Assembly: GCF_014873875.1 (NCBI RefSeq)
Contig: NZ_JADBEM010000001.1
Location: 8,432,001-8,496,000 of the forward strand
From: Actinopolymorpha pittospori
GTDB lineage: Bacteria > Actinomycetota > Actinomycetes > Propionibacteriales > Actinopolymorphaceae
Direction of reading: 5' to 3'
DNA length: 64,000 nt
Made by a program: the position numbers and the translations under genes. Positions 8,665 through 17,126 of this stretch are shown here, piece after piece. The notes beneath the pieces are model-generated. The model was given only the letters and a program-made list of their open reading frames with translations. It was not told where the DNA came from and made no database searches. The first letter of the stretch is position 1. Every line of letters begins with the position of its first letter.

Positions 8665-9522
8665 TCAGCGGCCGGTGGCCGCCTCCGCGGCCTCGACGAC
8701 GTTGGTCAGCAGCATCGCCCGGGTCATCGGGCCGACGCCTCCGGGCATCGGGGCGAGCCAGCCCGCCACCTCACGCACGCCCGGATCGACGTCACCCACC
8801 AGGCCGGCGTCGGTCCGGGTGATGCCGACGTCGAGCACGGCGGCGCCCGGCCGCACCATGTCGGCACGGATCAGCCCGGGCACGCCGGCGGCCGCCACCA
8901 CGATGTCGGCGTTGCGGACGTGCGCGGCGAGGTCCTTGGTGCCGGTGTGGCACAACGTCACCGTGGCGTTCTCCGAACGCCGGGTCAGGATCAGGCCGAG
9001 CGGCCGGCCCACGGTGATCCCACGCCCGATGACGCAGACCTCCGCCCCGGCCAGCTCCACGTCGTAGCGCCGGAGCAGGGCGACGATTCCGCGCGGCGTA
9101 CACGGCAGCGGCGCGGGCTCGCCGTGCACCAGCCAGCCGAGGTTGGCGGGGTGCAGTCCGTCGGCGTCCTTGGCCGGGTCCATCAGGGCCAGCACCCGGT
9201 TGGCGTCCAGGCCCCTGGGCAACGGCAGCTGGACGATGAAGCCGGTGCAGGCCGGGTCGGCGTTCAGGCGGCGTACCTCCGCCTCCACCTCCTCCTGCGT
9301 CGCGGTCGCCGGCAGCTCCACCTGGATGCTCTCGATCCCGACCTGGGCGCAGTCACGGTGCTTGCCCCGTACGTACGCGTGGCTGCCGGGGTCGTCTCCG
9401 ATCAGGACCGTGCCGAGGCCGGGTACGACGTCGCGCGCCCGCAGTGCGGCCACCCGTTCGGCCAGATCGGCGCGGATCTCCGCCGCGGTCGCCTTGCCGT
9501 CCAGAATCCGTGCGCTGCTCAT
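8665..9522 (-). CDS. folD: Bifunctional methylenetetrahydrofolate dehydrogenase / methenyltetrahydrofolate cyclohydrolase (FolD)
   Basis: FolD interconverts 5,10-methylene-, methenyl- and 10-formyl-tetrahydrofolate using NADP. The 285-residue product has the active-site YVRGKHRDC (Y-x3-K), the substrate segment PLPRGLDANRVL and DADGLHPANLG. The Rossmann-site VIGRGITVGRPLG corresponds to the family's GRSxxVGxP with a Gly in place of the Ser. It is a minus-strand neighbour of purU, 110 nt downstream. FolD makes 10-formyl-THF and PurU removes the formyl group, so the pair balances the one-carbon pool. Confidence 0.96.
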   Translation of the reverse strand: MSSARILDGKATAAEIRADLAERVAALRARDVVPGLGTVLIGDDPGSHAYVRGKHRDCAQVGIESIQVELPATATQEEVEAEVRRLNADPACTGFIVQLPLPRGLDANRVLALMDPAKDADGLHPANLGWLVHGEPAPLPCTPRGIVALLRRYDVELAGAEVCVIGRGITVGRPLGLILTRRSENATVTLCHTGTKDLAAHVRNADIVVAAAGVPGLIRADMVRPGAAVLDVGITRTDAGLVGDVDPGVREVAGWLAPMPGGVGPMTRAMLLTNVVEAAEAATGR

Positions 9523-9632
9523 CGCTCTCCTCGTTCACATCTGACGTTCACTTCTGAACCCAACCGACGCACCGACGCGCCTGACCGAGCCGCACCCACC
9601 GAAGCTCGTCGGCCCGGGTGGCCTCCACGGAG

Positions 9633-10508
9633 CTAGCGGAAGACGACCGTACGCATGCCGTTGAGGATCACCCGGTGCTCGAGGTGCCAGGTCACCGCCC
9701 GGGCCAGCGCCAGGCTCTCCAGGTCCCGCCCCACCGCGGCGAGCTTGGCCGGCGTCAGGCTGTGGTCGACCCGCGCGACCTCCTGCTCGATGATCGGTCC
9801 CTCGTCGAGCACCTCGGTCACGTAGTGGGCGGTCGCGCCGATCAGCTTGACCCCGCGTTCGTAGGCCTGGTGGTAGGGCTTGGCCCCCTTGAAGCTCGGC
9901 AGGAAGGAATGGTGGATGTTGATCGCCCGGCCGACGAGCTTCTCGCACAGGCCGTGCGAGAGCACCTGCATGTAGCGGGCCAGCACCACCAGGTCGATCT
10001 CCAGGTCGGCGACGAGTTCGAGGATCCGGCGTTCCTGCTCGCCCTTGGTCTCGGCGGTCACCGGGAGGTAGTGGAAGGGCAGTCCGACGCCCTCGACCAT
10101 CCGACCGGCGTCGGGATGGTTGGACACGACCGCGGCGATGTCCGCCGGGATGGCGCCGACCCGACAGCGGTACAGCAGGTCGTTGAGGCAGTGGTCCTGC
10201 TTGGAGACCAGGACCAGCAGCCGCTGCCGTGCGCCGAGGTCGCGCAGTTGCCAGTCCATCCCGAACGTCGTGCCGATCGGCGCGAAGCCCACCTGCAGCG
10301 CGTCCAGGGTCGCCTCGGCCGAGTCGCTCGACTCCGCCTGCACGTGCACCCGCATGAAGAACCTGCCGCCCAACCGGTCGCTGAACTGCTGACTGTCGAC
10401 GATGTTGCAGCCGTGTTCGCCGAGGAAGCCGGCGACGGCGTGGACGATGCCGAGCCGGTCGGCGCAGGAGAGGGTGAGGACGTACTCCGGCCGGGTGCTG
10501 CTGCTCAT
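9633..10508 (-). CDS. purU: Formyltetrahydrofolate deformylase (PurU)
   Basis: PurU hydrolyses 10-formyl-THF to formate and THF. The 291-residue protein has an N-terminal ACT domain (YVLTLSCADRLGIVHAVAGFL, about residues 8-90) and a formyltransferase-fold domain. That domain carries NIHHSFLPSFKGAKPYHQA and the later GATAHYVTEVLDEGPIIEQ, which hold the catalytic Asn, His and Asp. It lies upstream of folD on the same strand, and the functional link through 10-formyl-THF is direct. The start ATG at 10508 is the first in frame. The ACT domain suggests control by small amino acids, as in the enteric enzyme. Confidence 0.95.
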   Translation of the reverse strand: MSSSTRPEYVLTLSCADRLGIVHAVAGFLGEHGCNIVDSQQFSDRLGGRFFMRVHVQAESSDSAEATLDALQVGFAPIGTTFGMDWQLRDLGARQRLLVLVSKQDHCLNDLLYRCRVGAIPADIAAVVSNHPDAGRMVEGVGLPFHYLPVTAETKGEQERRILELVADLEIDLVVLARYMQVLSHGLCEKLVGRAINIHHSFLPSFKGAKPYHQAYERGVKLIGATAHYVTEVLDEGPIIEQEVARVDHSLTPAKLAAVGRDLESLALARAVTWHLEHRVILNGMRTVVFR

Positions 10509-10914
10509 GCCAAATTCCTCGCCGTTCGGGTCACCGCGGGTGGATCGTGCGGCCGGGCGGCCCGGTCGGACCGCAGGGGTCCCCGGGGGACCGCTGACGC
10601 CGTGCCCGGAACGCGGGGGCCGTCGCCATTCTCCAGGGGAGGCATGGCGCGGCGTGGCCCGACCCCGGACGTCACACCGGATGGCGGACGGGCGCGCCGC
10701 CCGGAGCCGGCCCGCGAACGGGGTCCCGGGCTCCTGGTCCGTCGGTCATCCGGTCGTCATCGGCGCGTACCGGGCCGACCGAGCAGAGGGGTCGTACGTC
10801 GTGAATGGGACGTCGAACGGTGTCGAAAGGTGTCGAAAGGTGTCGAAAGGTGTCGAAAAAGGCGTACCGGCCAGAGCGAGCCGGACCCGGCCCGACACGG
10901 CCGGCCCGCGCGGC
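10509..10914. other. Intergenic region with tandem repeats, no convincing gene
   Basis: These 406 nt lie between the papain-like peptidase stop and the purU start, both on the minus strand. I see no conserved protein here. The region holds a four-copy 10-bp tandem array (10819-10858). Next to the peptidase stop, a short CCGGC/GCCGG stem is followed 7 nt later by five T on the minus strand, which may terminate the peptidase transcript. The purU promoter presumably lies in the left part. Confidence 0.5.
10819..10858. repeat. Tandem array of a 10-bp unit, 4 perfect copies
   Basis: GGTGTCGAAA is repeated four times without a gap. A degenerate fifth unit (GACGTCGAAC) lies just upstream at 10809-10818. 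Period 10 is close to one helical turn, so copies would present on one face of the DNA. The array is non-coding and lies about 310 nt upstream of purU. Confidence 0.9.
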
Positions 10915-11841
10915 TCACTCGTCGAACGCCCCCGACTCGAAGATCTCCGCCTGGGTGAGCGCCCACCAGTCCTCGGCGATCTCCTCCCGCGCGTAGTCGT
11001 ACGGCATCCAGCCGTAGCCGCCCTCCCCCCACGACTCGCCCCAGGAGTTGCGGACCAGGAACGCTCCGCGCCGGGTGGATCCGTCGGTCGGGCTCCGTAC
11101 CTCTCGCTCGTCGTCGTAGCCGACCGCCGCCACCGCGTGGCCGCCGAGGACGTTCTCCCTCGGACTCGGGAAGGGGATGTCGCCGGGCTGGGTGGGTGTC
11201 TGGATCGAGGCGTAGACCGTGAAGCCGAACATCGCCGGGATGCCCGCCGCCAGGTGGCTTTTCACCTCGGCGAGCACCTCCGTGCCGGTCGAGCCGGGCG
11301 CGTCCAGGCGGAAGTACTCGAGCGCCTGGTAGCTCTGGGCGAACGCGAAGACGAACGCCGGCGGGTCCTCGTCGAACGCCTCGACGTCGTAGGTCCAGTA
11401 CTTCTCCGGCGGCGCCCCGAACAACGCCAGCGCCCCCATGGTGGAGCGCAGGTAGGCGCCGGTGTCGCCGCGCAGGCCGAGGTAGTCGCGCGTGACCTTG
11501 TAGAGGAAGCGCCGGGACAGGTCGACGTACCGGCCGTTCGTGCGCCGCTGGTAGTACTCCACAATGCCGCAGCCGGCGTGTGCGGTGCAGGACCCCAACG
11601 CACCCTGGTCCTCGATCGGCGAGCACCACTCCCGCAGGTCGACGCTCGAGGGAAGGTCCGCGGCGCTGTCGCCCGGCGAGGTCGTGCGCACGGCCAGGTC
11701 GCGCAGACTGCTCGAGGCGGAGGCACGCAACCGGTCGACGACCTGGACCGACCTGCTCGTCAGGTCGCGGATGTCGGGGCGGTCGGGGAGCCAGCCCATC
11801 CCCGTCGGGCCGGAACGACCGGGCAGCACGATCTTGTCCAT
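10915..11841 (-). CDS. C1 (papain) family cysteine peptidase
   Basis: Translated from ATG 11841 (GAGGTG 5 nt upstream), the product is 308 residues. It has the full papain active site: oxyanion Gln79 and nucleophile Cys85 in IEDQGALGSCTAHA, His235 in GGHAVAAVGYD, and Asn265 in VRNSWGESWGEGGYG. The N-terminal GWLPDRPDIRD is typical of bacterial C1 peptidases that lack a long inhibitory propeptide. No signal peptide or membrane anchor is visible, so the enzyme appears cytosolic, which is unusual for a papain-like protease. An in-frame extension to 11964 is possible but looks non-coding. It is divergent from the DUF6328 gene and has no obvious inhibitor gene nearby. Confidence 0.9.
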   Translation of the reverse strand: MDKIVLPGRSGPTGMGWLPDRPDIRDLTSRSVQVVDRLRASASSSLRDLAVRTTSPGDSAADLPSSVDLREWCSPIEDQGALGSCTAHAGCGIVEYYQRRTNGRYVDLSRRFLYKVTRDYLGLRGDTGAYLRSTMGALALFGAPPEKYWTYDVEAFDEDPPAFVFAFAQSYQALEYFRLDAPGSTGTEVLAEVKSHLAAGIPAMFGFTVYASIQTPTQPGDIPFPSPRENVLGGHAVAAVGYDDEREVRSPTDGSTRRGAFLVRNSWGESWGEGGYGWMPYDYAREEIAEDWWALTQAEIFESGAFDE

Positions 11842-12030
11842 TCCGCACCTCGCGCGTGGTCGCGGAAGCGACGGGTCGCCGGCTGGTCGCCGGCGCTCCT
11901 CCAGGCATCGTCCGCTGCCGTCAGGGAACTCGCGCGCGACGCCGCAGTCAAGGTCGGAGCCCAAGGTCGACGCTCAGGGTCGACGCGGGTCGATCCGTGG
12001 TCGCTCGCGCCATCCCGGCATGATGCGGCT

Positions 12031-12582
12031 ATGGAGTTCCCCAGAGTCGGCGGCGGTGACGAGCACAGGCCGGCGCGTCCGGGTGAGTCGCCGGTGCAGC
12101 GTGCCGATCGCAACTTCGCCGAGTTGATCTCGGAGTTGCGGGTGTTGCAGACCGGGGTGCAGTTCCTGTTCGGTTTCTTGTTGATCCTGGCGGTGCAGGC
12201 TCGTTTCGCCGATCCGAGCACGTTCGCTCGGGTGACCTATGTCGTCGCGCTGGCATTGTGTTGTGCGGCGGCGGCGTTGTTGATGGCGCCGGTGGCCTAT
12301 CACCGGGCGTTGTTCGCCAAGGGTGTGAAACCTGAGATCGTGCGGGTGTCGAACCGTTTCGCGCGGGCCGGGATGTTGGCGTTGTTCCTGGCCATCATCA
12401 GCGCGGTCCTGCTCGTCCTGGACGCGGTCTTCGGGCTGCTCGGCGCCAGTATCGTCACCGCCGGAGTCGCGGTGTTCTTCGCCGTGCTCTGGTACGTCGT
12501 CCCGCTGCGGCGGCTACAGACCCTCGCTCGCGAGCGCGAGGCCCACAGCACGAAGGGCAGGGACTCCAACCCGCCCGCCTGA
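12031..12582 (+). CDS. DUF6328 family four-helix membrane protein
   Basis: The 183-residue product starts with a charged segment containing RADRNFAELISELRVLQTGVQFLFGFLL and has four predicted membrane helices, as in the actinobacterial DUF6328 family. The helices are FLFGFLLILAVQA, VVALALCCAAAALLMAPV, MLALFLAIISAVLLVLDAVF and VTAGVAVFFAVLWYVV. Function is unknown. Codon use in the first two thirds is odd: at least 11 leucines are TTG between 12121 and 12385, whereas neighbours use CTG/CTC almost exclusively. The start is the ATG at 12031. The frame is open far upstream, but that part is not conserved. Confidence 0.8.
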   Translation: MEFPRVGGGDEHRPARPGESPVQRADRNFAELISELRVLQTGVQFLFGFLLILAVQARFADPSTFARVTYVVALALCCAAAALLMAPVAYHRALFAKGVKPEIVRVSNRFARAGMLALFLAIISAVLLVLDAVFGLLGASIVTAGVAVFFAVLWYVVPLRRLQTLAREREAHSTKGRDSNPPA

Positions 12583-12704
12583 ACACCACGCCCTCCCGAC
12601 ACGGCGAATCGGCCACGGTCCGCACGCCGGGCCTTCACCGACCGGATCGGGCGTGTTCATCGCACACCCGCCCACGTGCACGCGCGAGGCGCTAGTTTCC
12701 CCGG

Positions 12705-12718
12705 GAACCAGCTGGTTC
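12705..12718. promoter_or_regulatory. Perfect 14-bp palindrome upstream of the phosphoesterase gene
   Basis: GAACCAGCTGGTTC is a perfect palindrome ending 3 nt before the GGAGG ribosome site at 12722-12726. A weak -10-like TAGTTT lies at 12693-12698. A dimeric repressor site is possible. No regulator is encoded beside it. Confidence 0.35.
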
Positions 12719-12733
12719 TTCGGAGGACAAGCG

Positions 12734-14977
12734 ATGACACGGGGGTCGCTGATGACTTCGCCCGCACTCGACCGGAGACGGTTCCTCACGATCGCCGGTG
12801 CCGCCGGTGCGCTCGGCGGGGCGGCGAGCCTGGCCGCGCCAGGGTCGGCCTGGGCCGCTCCACTCGGCGCGCCCGCCGCCGACGACCCCGAACCCACCCG
12901 GCCGCTGTCGTTCGCCGTCCTCACCGACACCCACGCGAACGCGTTGGAGAGCTCCCGGCTGGACGTGCTCCGGCGTACGTTCGCCTCGATCGAGCGGGCC
13001 GCGCCGACGTTCGTCCTGAACTGCGGCGACATCACCGACTACGGCGGCGACGACGACTTCGACGCCTACCTGTCGACGATCCCGGCGGGCCTGCGCGACA
13101 GGCTGCACCACGTCCCCGGCAACCACGAGGTCCGGTGGGACGTCCACGGCGCCGAGCTCTACCACCGGCTGTTCGGACCGACGCCGTACTCCTTCGACGC
13201 CGCCGGGCTGCACGTGGTCGGACTCGACCCGACCCAGCTGTTGCAGGAGCCGGGGCACTTCGGCCGTGAGCACCTCGACTGGCTTGCCCGCGACCTTCGC
13301 CGGGCTGGTCCGAGCGTGCTCTTCCTGCACTACCCGTTCTGGGCCGAGCACTACTACGTGAACGACCAGGACGCCTTCTTCGAGACCATCGCCGACCTGC
13401 CGGTCCGGGCGATCTTCGCCGGACACATCCACCGTGAGCAGGTCGTCCGGACCAACGGCCTCACCCAGGTGGCCGCCAACGCGGTGCGCAACGGCTCCTT
13501 CTACTACTGGGCCGAGCGGACCGGCGACGTCGGCCACGACGTCCTGCGCGTCTCCGCCGTCGCGGTCGCCGCCGACGGCTCCGACACCCGACGCGAGCTC
13601 ACCACTATCCCGCTGGGCAAGGACCCAGCCGCCCACGACCTGCGGCCCCGGTACGTCGAGGTGAGCCCGCCTGCCGGCGGGGCGGCGGGCGTCGCCATCC
13701 GCCTGCCGGCACCAGACGCCGCCACCGCCATGCGGGCCCAGGTCTACCCACAGCAGGTCTTCGGCGGCGGGTCGGCGGGAACCTGGGTCGACCTCGCCCG
13801 CTCCGGCCGCGACTGGTCGGGGACCGTGGACGTCGGGGCACTCGCGGCGGGCACGCACCGACTGCAGGTGCGGGTCGTCGGGACGGGCGGGGCGCAGTTC
13901 GACGTGACGGAGCCGTTCACGATCCCCGCGGGTGACCCGGCCGCACCCCGGGAAGGATGGCACGCCGACCTGCCGGGAAGCGTCCAGGGCGCACTCGCCC
14001 ACCACGGCGAGCTGGTCGTCGCCGCCACCACGACCGGCGCGGTGGAGGCGTTCCGGCCGCACGCGAACGGCCGCACGGTCGTCTGGCAGGCGCGGACGGG
14101 CGCGGTTCACCGTGGCGCGGCGTTCGACGCCGAGGGCGGGACGCTCTACATCCCCTCAGCCGACCATCACCTGTACGCCCTGCGCGCACGAGACGGCCGG
14201 CGACGCTGGCGCTTCGAGGCCTCCGACCCGGTCCTGAGCACACCACTGGTCACCTCGGTCCAGGGCGTGGCGACGGTGATCTTCTCGGCCGGCCGTACCC
14301 TGTACGCCGTCGACGCGGGCACCGGCGCGCGGCGTTGGTCCAGCGATCTGCGGGGCTTCTTCGCGGGCCGGGCGGCCTGTGACGGCGAGCGCGTCTACGT
14401 CGGCGCGGGTGACGGCAACGCCTACGCGTTCGACGCCGCGACGGGCACACCGCTGTGGACGTACGACGCGACCACCCGCCAGGATCCCTACGGGCGTCTT
14501 CTCTACGGCCCGTGGGACGACGTGATCGAACTCCTGCCGGGCGGCGCCGTGCTCGTCGCGACGGTCTCCGCCACCGTCGCGCTGGACCGCGCCTCGGGGC
14601 AGCGCCGCTGGAGCGTCGCGGCCAGCTGCATGTACACGCCGTCGCTCGTGGTGGAGGGCAGCGCGGCCGGTGCTGGGGGCGTCCTCCTGACCGACGAGTT
14701 CGGACGCCTGCAACTCGTCGACCCGGCCACGGGTGTGGCGGTGTGGAAGTCGGAGGTCGGCACCCGGGCGTTCAACGCCGGTCCGGTCCGCTCGGGCGAG
14801 ACAATGTGGATCGTCACCGCCACCGGACTCCTGGCCGGCGTCGACGTCGCCACCGGAACGGTCCTGCATCGGCGCCAGCTCGGCCCGGCCAACACGTTCA
14901 GCACTCCCGTCCTCGTGGACGGTGTGCTCGTCACCGGCGACCAGGACGGACGGCTGCGCGGCATCGACCTCCCGTGA
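12734..14977 (+). CDS. Tat-exported metallophosphoesterase fused to a PQQ-like beta-propeller
   Basis: From ATG 12734 (GGAGG 7 nt upstream) the product is 747 residues. The N-terminus is a Tat signal (DRRRFLTIAGAAGALGG, cleaved after an AWA near residue 41). A calcineurin-like phosphoesterase domain follows, with metal-site residues D65 and H67 (TDTH), D99 (NCGDI), N130-H131 (PGNHE), H199 and GHIH (H231, H233). After a linker domain (about 310-425) the C-terminal 320 residues form PQQ/YWTN-type propeller blades (ALRARDGRRRWRFEA, YAVDAGTGARRW, YAFDAATGTPLWTYD). The protein is presumably secreted or wall-associated. The phosphoester substrate is unknown, and the propeller may bind a ligand or partner rather than PQQ. 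Confidence 0.88.
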   Translation: MTRGSLMTSPALDRRRFLTIAGAAGALGGAASLAAPGSAWAAPLGAPAADDPEPTRPLSFAVLTDTHANALESSRLDVLRRTFASIERAAPTFVLNCGDITDYGGDDDFDAYLSTIPAGLRDRLHHVPGNHEVRWDVHGAELYHRLFGPTPYSFDAAGLHVVGLDPTQLLQEPGHFGREHLDWLARDLRRAGPSVLFLHYPFWAEHYYVNDQDAFFETIADLPVRAIFAGHIHREQVVRTNGLTQVAANAVRNGSFYYWAERTGDVGHDVLRVSAVAVAADGSDTRRELTTIPLGKDPAAHDLRPRYVEVSPPAGGAAGVAIRLPAPDAATAMRAQVYPQQVFGGGSAGTWVDLARSGRDWSGTVDVGALAAGTHRLQVRVVGTGGAQFDVTEPFTIPAGDPAAPREGWHADLPGSVQGALAHHGELVVAATTTGAVEAFRPHANGRTVVWQARTGAVHRGAAFDAEGGTLYIPSADHHLYALRARDGRRRWRFEASDPVLSTPLVTSVQGVATVIFSAGRTLYAVDAGTGARRWSSDLRGFFAGRAACDGERVYVGAGDGNAYAFDAATGTPLWTYDATTRQDPYGRLLYGPWDDVIELLPGGAVLVATVSATVALDRASGQRRWSVAASCMYTPSLVVEGSAAGAGGVLLTDEFGRLQLVDPATGVAVWKSEVGTRAFNAGPVRSGETMWIVTATGLLAGVDVATGTVLHRRQLGPANTFSTPVLVDGVLVTGDQDGRLRGIDLP

Positions 14978-15020
14978 CGCGCCGGAGCATGCCCAGGACG
15001 CGCGGGCGGTGCGGTCGTGC

Positions 15021-16124
15021 TCAGGCTTCCTTCGCCGCGAGCTGACCGCAGGCCCCGTCGATCTCCTGCCCACGGGTGTCGCGGACGGTGACGGGTACGC
15101 CGTGCGCCTCGAGCCGGCGGACGAACTCCCGCTCGTCCTCCGGCCGGGACGCGGTCCACTTCGAGCCCGGTGTGGGGTTCAGCGGGATGAGGTTGACGTG
15201 GACGAGGTGGCCGGCCAGCTTCTCTCCCAGCAGGTCGGCCCGCCAGGCCTGGTCGTTGATGTCGCGGATCAGGGCGTACTCGATCGAGACCCGGCGTTTG
15301 GTCTGCTCGGCGTACGCCCAGGCGGCGTCCAGCACCTCGGCGACCTTCCACCTGGTGTTGACCGGCACCAGCTCGTCGCGCAGTTCGTCGTCGGGCGCGT
15401 GCAGGGACAACGCGAGCGTCACCGACAGGCCCTCCTCGGTGAGCTGCCGGATCCGGGGCACGAGCCCGACCGTCGAGACGGTGACGCCCCGCTGGGACAT
15501 GCCGAGGCCGTCGGGCACCGGATCGGTGAGACGGCGTACGGCGGAAATCACCGTGCGGTAGTTGGCGAGCGGCTCACCCATGCCCATGAAGACGACGTTG
15601 GAGATCCGGCCGGGACCGCCGGCCACCTCGCCGCTCGCGAGCAACCGTGAACCCGCGACGACCTGGCCGACGATCTCGGCGGCGGAGAGGTTGCGGGTGA
15701 GCCCGGCCTGACCGGTCGCGCAGAACGGGCACGCCATCCCGCACCCGGCCTGGCTGGAGACGCACATGGTCACCCGACCGGGGTAGCGCATCAGCACGCT
15801 CTCCACCAGCGCCCCGTCGAACAGGCGCCAGACCGTCTTGACGGTGGCTCCCCCGTCGGCGGTCAGGGTGCGGACCGGGGTGAGCAGAGGCGGGAAGAGC
15901 CCGTCGCCGATTCGGTCCCGGCTCGCCTGGGGCAGATCGGTCATCTCGGCGGTGTCGTCGAGGTATCGCCCGAAGTAGTGGGTGGACAGCTGACGCGCGC
16001 GGTAGGCGGGCTCACCCAGGGCGACGAGCGCCTCCCGGCGTTCGTCCGACGACAGGTCGGCGAGGTGGCGGGGAGGCTTTCCGCGGCGCGGGGCGGCGAA
16101 GACGAGATCAACGGGAGCAGACAT
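15021..16124 (-). CDS. rlmN: Dual-specificity 23S rRNA/tRNA adenine-C2 methyltransferase RlmN
   Basis: RlmN is a radical-SAM enzyme that methylates C2 of A2503 in 23S rRNA and A37 in some tRNAs. The 367-residue product (ATG 16124 with GGGAG 5 nt upstream) has the cluster motif CGMACPFC (C-x3-C-x2-C). It also has GMGEPLANY and the C-terminal methyl-carrier cysteine context GQEIDGACGQL. In many actinobacteria rlmN sits between cdsA and dxr. Here accessory genes have been inserted on both sides of it. An in-frame GTG at 16142 is a less likely start. Confidence 0.96.
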   Translation of the reverse strand: MSAPVDLVFAAPRRGKPPRHLADLSSDERREALVALGEPAYRARQLSTHYFGRYLDDTAEMTDLPQASRDRIGDGLFPPLLTPVRTLTADGGATVKTVWRLFDGALVESVLMRYPGRVTMCVSSQAGCGMACPFCATGQAGLTRNLSAAEIVGQVVAGSRLLASGEVAGGPGRISNVVFMGMGEPLANYRTVISAVRRLTDPVPDGLGMSQRGVTVSTVGLVPRIRQLTEEGLSVTLALSLHAPDDELRDELVPVNTRWKVAEVLDAAWAYAEQTKRRVSIEYALIRDINDQAWRADLLGEKLAGHLVHVNLIPLNPTPGSKWTASRPEDEREFVRRLEAHGVPVTVRDTRGQEIDGACGQLAAKEA

Positions 16125-16431
16125 GGCGACTCCCAGTGTCACACGGCGGCGGGATCGATCACCTGACGGCTCCCCCGCCGGGCGTCCCGCACAAACGAAT
16201 TCCGGCGAATTCCGTACCGATATCGCGCGGCGGCGAGAAATTCGAGCAACCGCTCACCCAGGAATTCCGAACCTTCGGAGGCGCATCGTCATCGGGGCGA
16301 TACGCTCCGGCCATGCACGCGCCAATGAATGGGCCTGATGGCCCGCGTGAAGGTCCGTGTGGGGGTCCGGGTGAAGCGCTCGACGGGCACTCCCCGGCCG
16401 GTGGCGCCGCGGTCCACCCCCGAAGCGGTGG
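16125..16431. other. Divergent intergenic region, less GC-rich, with repeated GAATTCCG
   Basis: This stretch separates rlmN (minus) from the PPOX gene (plus) and must hold both promoters. No conserved ORF or RNA structure was recognised. GAATTCCG occurs at 16197, 16207 and 16262, and again at 16924 beyond the PPOX gene. Confidence 0.4.
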
Positions 16432-16860
16432 GTGCGGGTGCGACTGACCTCCGACGAGGCCCGCCGACGGTTCGGGCAGAGCCGGACCGCGGCTCTGGCG
16501 ATGGCCGATCGCGACGGCCGGCCGCACGTCGTCGTGGTGACGTTCGCGGCGGTCGGCGACGTCGTCGTCACAGCGGTCGACCAGAAGCCGAAGACCACCT
16601 CGCGCCTGCACCGGCTCCGCGTGGTCACGGAAAACCCACAGGTGAGCCTGCTCGCCGACGAGTACGACGACCGCGACTGGACCCGGCTGTGGTGGGCGCG
16701 GGCGGACGGACAGGCGCGCGTCCTCACCCGTCCCGAGGACCGCGCCGAGCCGCTGGAGTGGCTGAGGGCGAAGTATCCGCAGTACGCCGCGGAGCCGCCG
16801 GCAGGGCCGGTGATCCGCGTCGACGTCGACCGCTGGAGCGGCTGGTCCTACAGCGGCTGA
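16432..16860 (+). CDS. PPOX-class F420-dependent oxidoreductase (TIGR03668-like)
   Basis: The 142-residue split-barrel protein belongs to the pyridoxamine-phosphate-oxidase-like/F420 group. Landmarks are RTAALAMADRDGRPHVVVVTFA at the N-terminus, VDQKPKTTSRLHRLRVVTENPQVSLLADEYDDRDWTRLWWAR in the middle, and a final W-x-GWS. Members of this subgroup bind F420 or related flavins in actinobacteria, and their substrates are unknown. The GTG start at 16432 lacks a strong ribosome site. GTG 16438 is an alternative. Confidence 0.85.
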   Translation: MRVRLTSDEARRRFGQSRTAALAMADRDGRPHVVVVTFAAVGDVVVTAVDQKPKTTSRLHRLRVVTENPQVSLLADEYDDRDWTRLWWARADGQARVLTRPEDRAEPLEWLRAKYPQYAAEPPAGPVIRVDVDRWSGWSYSG

Positions 16861-17126
16861 GCGAAGGCTCGACGCCAGGGTTGAGCGAGGGCTCGGCATC
16901 GGCCCGAATTCGGGTGGGCCGACGAATTCCGGCCGCGTGGCGGGAGCGCACACTATTGCGCGTCGGGCACATTATCAGCGACCACCGACAGGTCAATCTT
17001 CCGCGAAATAGCAATGGCGGTTAGCCGTCCAATCGTGCTAGAACATCCTCGTCTCACGCGCGGAGCCGGCACCGGACACGATCGTGCGACCACTCATCCC
17101 CCGTATCCCTGTCGGAGGTTGTTCCC

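Noticed and set aside
10402..12030. Plus-strand open frame continuous with the DUF6328 gene
   Set aside because: Only the last 183 residues look like a membrane protein. The upstream part runs antisense to the papain-like protease and through the tandem repeats.
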